A stretch of 64,000 nt of DNA, taken from the NCBI RefSeq assembly GCF_964275005.1, contig NC_092695.1, positions 9,010,197-9,074,196 on the forward strand, read 5' to 3'. A program made the position numbers and the translations under genes. This stretch comes from Diadema setosum (taxonomy: Eukaryota > Echinodermata > Echinoidea > Diadematoida > Diadematidae). The notes below the pieces were generated by a model, which had not been told where the DNA came from, did no database searches, and saw only the letters and a list, made by a program, of their open reading frames with translations. Shown piece by piece: positions 61,901 to 64,000 of the stretch. Numbering within the stretch: the first letter of the stretch is position 1; every line of letters begins with the position of its first letter.

Positions 61901-62407
61901 TGTTTTAGAAGTTTATCTATAGGTCAAATACTCTTAAAATATTTCCTTATTTTCTAAGGTGCCATGTGTCAGAGGATTTTCATAGAATTATTTTGTAAAT
62001 GTGTGAAGTATTTTACTAAAAAAACTGCTTTTTAGAATGTGTTCAGGCTTAGCGTTATGAGCATTTTAAGTGGGCTAGGTCTGTGAGGAAAGTGTGTCAT
62101 CGATAAAGTCTATCACAAGGTGTGTGAAACTTTGTTGCAATATTCAATCTTCCCCTACCACAGCATCAAAATCCATGACCTGTCTGACCTGAAGGAAGTG
62201 TATGCCATCATCAACCTGGAAGACGAGACCAAGGGTCTGACGAACCTGGACTGGACGCAGGACGGCCAGCTACTGGCTGTTGGCACACAGAAGGGCAGCG
62301 TCCACGTCTACCTGACCAAGCTGCCCATCCTCGGCGACGCCCATGGCACCCGACTGGCCTACCTGACCTCTCTGCTGGAGGTCACGGTAGTGAATCTGAT
62401 TGAGCAG
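52961..62407 (+). CDS. WDR19: WD repeat protein 19 / IFT144, N-terminal 378 codons; gene continues past the right edge
   Basis: Coding exons: 52961-52966, 55409-55566, 56291-56515, 57197-57329, 57944-58024, 58711-58823, 61130-61303 and 62164-62407 (1134 nt, 378 codons, in frame throughout). The first coding exon is just ATG AAG, followed by GTATGT. Exon 2 opens RVFHLSEKT, so the start reads [11 protein letters not shown] against human MKRIFSLLEKT. Near-identical blocks to human WDR19 include [39 protein letters not shown] and TKLPILGD followed by [10 protein letters not shown]. These are blades of the N-terminal WD40 propellers. The full human protein has about 1340 residues, so roughly 70% lies to the right. 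WDR19/IFT144 is a core subunit of the IFT-A complex, which drives retrograde ciliary transport and membrane-receptor entry into cilia. Intron 1 carries a LINE tail. Intron 6 (between the sixth and seventh coding exons) carries three copies of a diverged repeat block. Confidence 0.95.
53260..54326 (+). mobile_element. 3' fragment of a non-LTR retrotransposon (LINE)
   Basis: The ORF at 53490-53732 encodes [15 protein letters not shown], then [10 protein letters not shown] and [13 protein letters not shown]. This is the C-terminal tail typical of CR1/Jockey-type reverse-transcriptase proteins (NTR...YSGPKLWNSLP...FK). A stop separates it from an upstream segment in the same frame (53187-53480). 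No reverse transcriptase core is present, so the copy is 5'-truncated. The 3' side is AT-rich with ATGCAATGTAAATG-type units and ends in an ATTCA repeat (about 54300-54326), a usual LINE tail. It lies in WDR19 intron 1, same orientation. Confidence 0.65.
56694..56892. mobile_element. TA-flanked MITE, relative of 44178-44403
   Basis: CTGTACGAGCTGAAATTTTC on the left and GAAAATTTCAGCTCGTACAG on the right, exact inverse, TA on both sides. The interior shares GGACATTTTCGTGTGTTGTT with the 44 kb copy (ACATTTTCGTGTGTTGTTAA). Confidence 0.75.
57535..57738. mobile_element. MITE, TACTGTAAAA family, copy 3 (reverse)
   Basis: The right end GAACATTCCTCATTTTACAGT is the inverse of the 38524 copy's left end. 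The interior GGAGCTGATGGCCTTTTT is the inverse of its AAAAAGGCCGTCAGCTCC, with changes. Confidence 0.6.
58205..58418. mobile_element. MITE, CACTGTAA...TTTTTG family, copy 3 (reverse)
   Basis: The right end AAATTTCCACTTTTACAGTG mirrors the left end of copies at 44905 and 46108. The left end is less clear. Confidence 0.45.
59048..59310. repeat. Intronic repeat block, copy 1 of 3
   Basis: Shared landmarks are TTTTAACAACAGGTGCA, CACCTGTCAATCAATA, AACGGAATGCCAA, a pyrimidine-rich TTTGCCAG and AAAGGTCATGCAACTTTT. Copies 2 and 3 are at 59832-60010 and 60340-60590. Confidence 0.65.
59832..60010. repeat. Intronic repeat block, copy 2 of 3
   Basis: ACAACAACAGGTG, CACCTGTCAATCAATACATG and GTGGAATGCCAAAC follow the same order as copy 1. 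The right part is diverged. Confidence 0.6.
60340..60590. repeat. Intronic repeat block, copy 3 of 3
   Basis: TTTCAACAACAGGTGCAT, GCACCTGCTAATCAACT, AGTGGAATG, then CATTTGCAAGGCAAC and AAAAGGTCATGCAACTTTTT. It aligns with copy 1 including the segment after the pyrimidine tract. Confidence 0.6.
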
Positions 62408-64000
62408 GTGAGAATGGGGTGCTGCCAGTGGCCCCACCCTCTTCCCCTGTAACACTTATTCTTTCTCCCCCGCCCCCTCCAATAATTTTTTTTTTCTTTT
62501 TTCGTGCAAGTGACTTCTTACTCCCATTAGTTGTGTCATGATGAACAACATATCATATCACAATATCAATAATTTTCATATCTGAAATTATGGCATCAAA
62601 CATCCACTCAGAAAGGCACATATGATACCTTTTTTATTGTGTATGATGGAGTTTATGAAGTGTCTTCTACATCATTTTCTCTCAAAATAGAATATTTATA
62701 TAATGGTAGTTGAAGATGAATAAAGTTGGAAGAACGAGGCAGTTGATATTATGATGCACTATCCAGCACTATTCATTCTGTGTTTCTGTTGAAATGTATC
62801 CTTTTTTTTTTTTTGTTCATTTAATTTGACACACTCACATATATATATATATATTTTTTTTTTGATTGAACAAGATGTATATGAGCACCACATTTTACTG
62901 TGATTGTGAGTCATATCATTAACAAAAGTATCTTAGTCAAAACTGAATAAAGACAAGAAGCAAAGGAGTCATTTCAGAGTTCTATGAGAAATTTGCATGC
63001 TTTGTTTCAGATTACTCTAGTTCATTAAACATTACATAGTTCTGAAACATTCTAAAAAACAGTATACCTTGTACCAGTCTGATTTATTAAATCTTTGTGG
63101 ATGGACGTGTGCTAACCCTAAAGGTTTTTAATGTTTTGTGGGGTTTTTTTAGCTTCTGAAGCACATACTATGAATGAATTCTATAATGTTATTTTCAGAG
63201 ACTAAATAAGATGCTAAAAAAAATGTAAATTAATCTAGTACTGGATGCAATTATTTGTATCTCAATCTGTGTGGTATACTGTGCATCTATTGAGATGAAA
63301 GAGACAGTGTCGAATGTAGTAATTTTGAATCCGAGCAAACTGTTGGTCCATTGTGCTGTATACACAGTCCCATATTGAAGTGGGCCATAGGCCAGTTGAA
63401 AACCTCACCCTCCCCTTAGCACGTCCATGTTGCCCACTCTGTTTCATCACTCACCATGTCACCCACTAACATGTCTGTCCTTGTGTGGACCATACCACCT
63501 TGACTATGTCAGAGACGTGTGGGCCGGATGAAGGCAAGTAGCCCATCTTCGTGGCGTAATCTTCTCAAGCTGCCCTTGTCTCTGTTGTAATGCTCGCCAT
63601 GATAGACTAGTAGATCTCGCTGTTTTACTCTTTTTTTGTCATTCTTGAGTCAGCTGCTGCCTCGTCCTGGCCCTTGATGGTGTCTTTCTCATGTTTCTTC
63701 TCATCTTCTTTCATTTCTGCGTCACTTTCTTCTTGAAGGGGGAAAAATGTATTCATTATGACAGATGCCTCACTTTGATATCAGCAAGGACTTCGGATCC
63801 TTTCTATCACACAGTTTTAATTACTGTAGAAGTTTGATTACCTACTTGAGTCTGTTGGATGTTTTACTATCATTACTTTCTTTTTCATGTGTATCTTATT
63901 TTTATTTTGGTCTGCATTTATCCTGGTCCATTAAACATTTTTTTTTTTTGCTTTTTTCTACCAGAGATATATTGTATGTTTTTATGTGAATGTGTTTTCT
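62408..64000. other. WDR19 intron to right edge
   Basis: No ninth WDR19 coding exon was recognised. The next expected segment (human-like VEPNFVAVG...YHLAVGMNNRAWFY) is absent, so the intron is at least 1.6 kb. It holds a TA tract near 62839-62855 and the charged minus-strand ORF at 63625-63756. Confidence 0.5.
63625..63756 (-). CDS. Hypothetical 43-aa charged ORF, antisense within WDR19
   Basis: On the minus strand an ORF opens MNTFFPLQEE and continues as Lys/Glu/Asp-rich sequence (ESDAEMKEDEKKHEKDTIKG) to a TAA. Codon choice and composition look like a charged coding exon and not like the flanking AT-rich intron. A pyrimidine run ending in CAAG, over plus positions about 63737-63752, could instead be a splice acceptor leading into the charged segment. 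It may be the last exon of an antisense gene, a pseudogene fragment or chance. I do not recognise a family. Confidence 0.2.
   Translation of the reverse strand: MNTFFPLQEESDAEMKEDEKKHEKDTIKGQDEAAADSRMTKKE

Noticed and set aside
63485-63530. GPYHL-like translation that could be the next WDR19 exon
   Set aside because: The match is five residues and the frame soon stops; no flanking similarity to WDR19.

Overview
The window is animal nuclear DNA: intron-rich genes with GT/AG boundaries, AT-rich introns, many microsatellites and a dense load of short terminal-inverted-repeat (TIR) DNA transposons and tRNA-derived SINEs. The four recognisable genes are conserved animal genes. The repeat style (TIRs with TA or TTAA target sites, long GATA, CA, AAT and AGT tracts) suggests a marine invertebrate deuterostome, most likely an echinoderm. 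That organism call is inference from style, not from a database match.

Layout. 1-6007: flank of repeats with no gene seen. 6008-21407, minus: CCDC134, six coding exons, 231 residues with a signal peptide and a KDEL-like RSEL tail. Its last intron holds a GC-rich island (about 6880-8750) with a small acidic ORF. 21408-25980: intergenic, with a 767-bp TTAA-flanked element. 25981-31472, minus: COMMD5, eight coding exons, 235 residues. 31473-38305: intergenic repeat nest. 38306-48626, minus: ZNF330/NOA36, ten coding exons, 321 residues. 48627-52960: divergent intergenic region with a palindrome and trinucleotide arrays. 52961-62407, plus: the first eight coding exons (378 codons) of WDR19/IFT144, which runs off the right edge. 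No ninth exon was recognised in 62408-64000.

All four genes were assembled exon by exon from translated similarity to the remembered human proteins. Every junction was checked for a GT donor, an AG acceptor and a matching phase, and each exon sum is an exact multiple of three. The genes do not form a pathway: CCDC134 is an ER/secretory protein, COMMD5 a subunit of the endosomal Commander complex, ZNF330 a nucleolar zinc protein and WDR19 a ciliary IFT-A subunit. ZNF330 and WDR19 are divergent, with start codons 4.3 kb apart.

The most distinctive unexplained structures are: two inverted copies of a TTAA element with GC-rich subterminal hairpins; the intronic CpG island with its acidic ORF; a ~60-bp minisatellite split by a TA-flanked MITE; a triplicated block in a WDR19 intron carrying a possible poison exon; a TA-repeat palindrome; and a MITE loaded with nuclear-receptor-type DR1 motifs.
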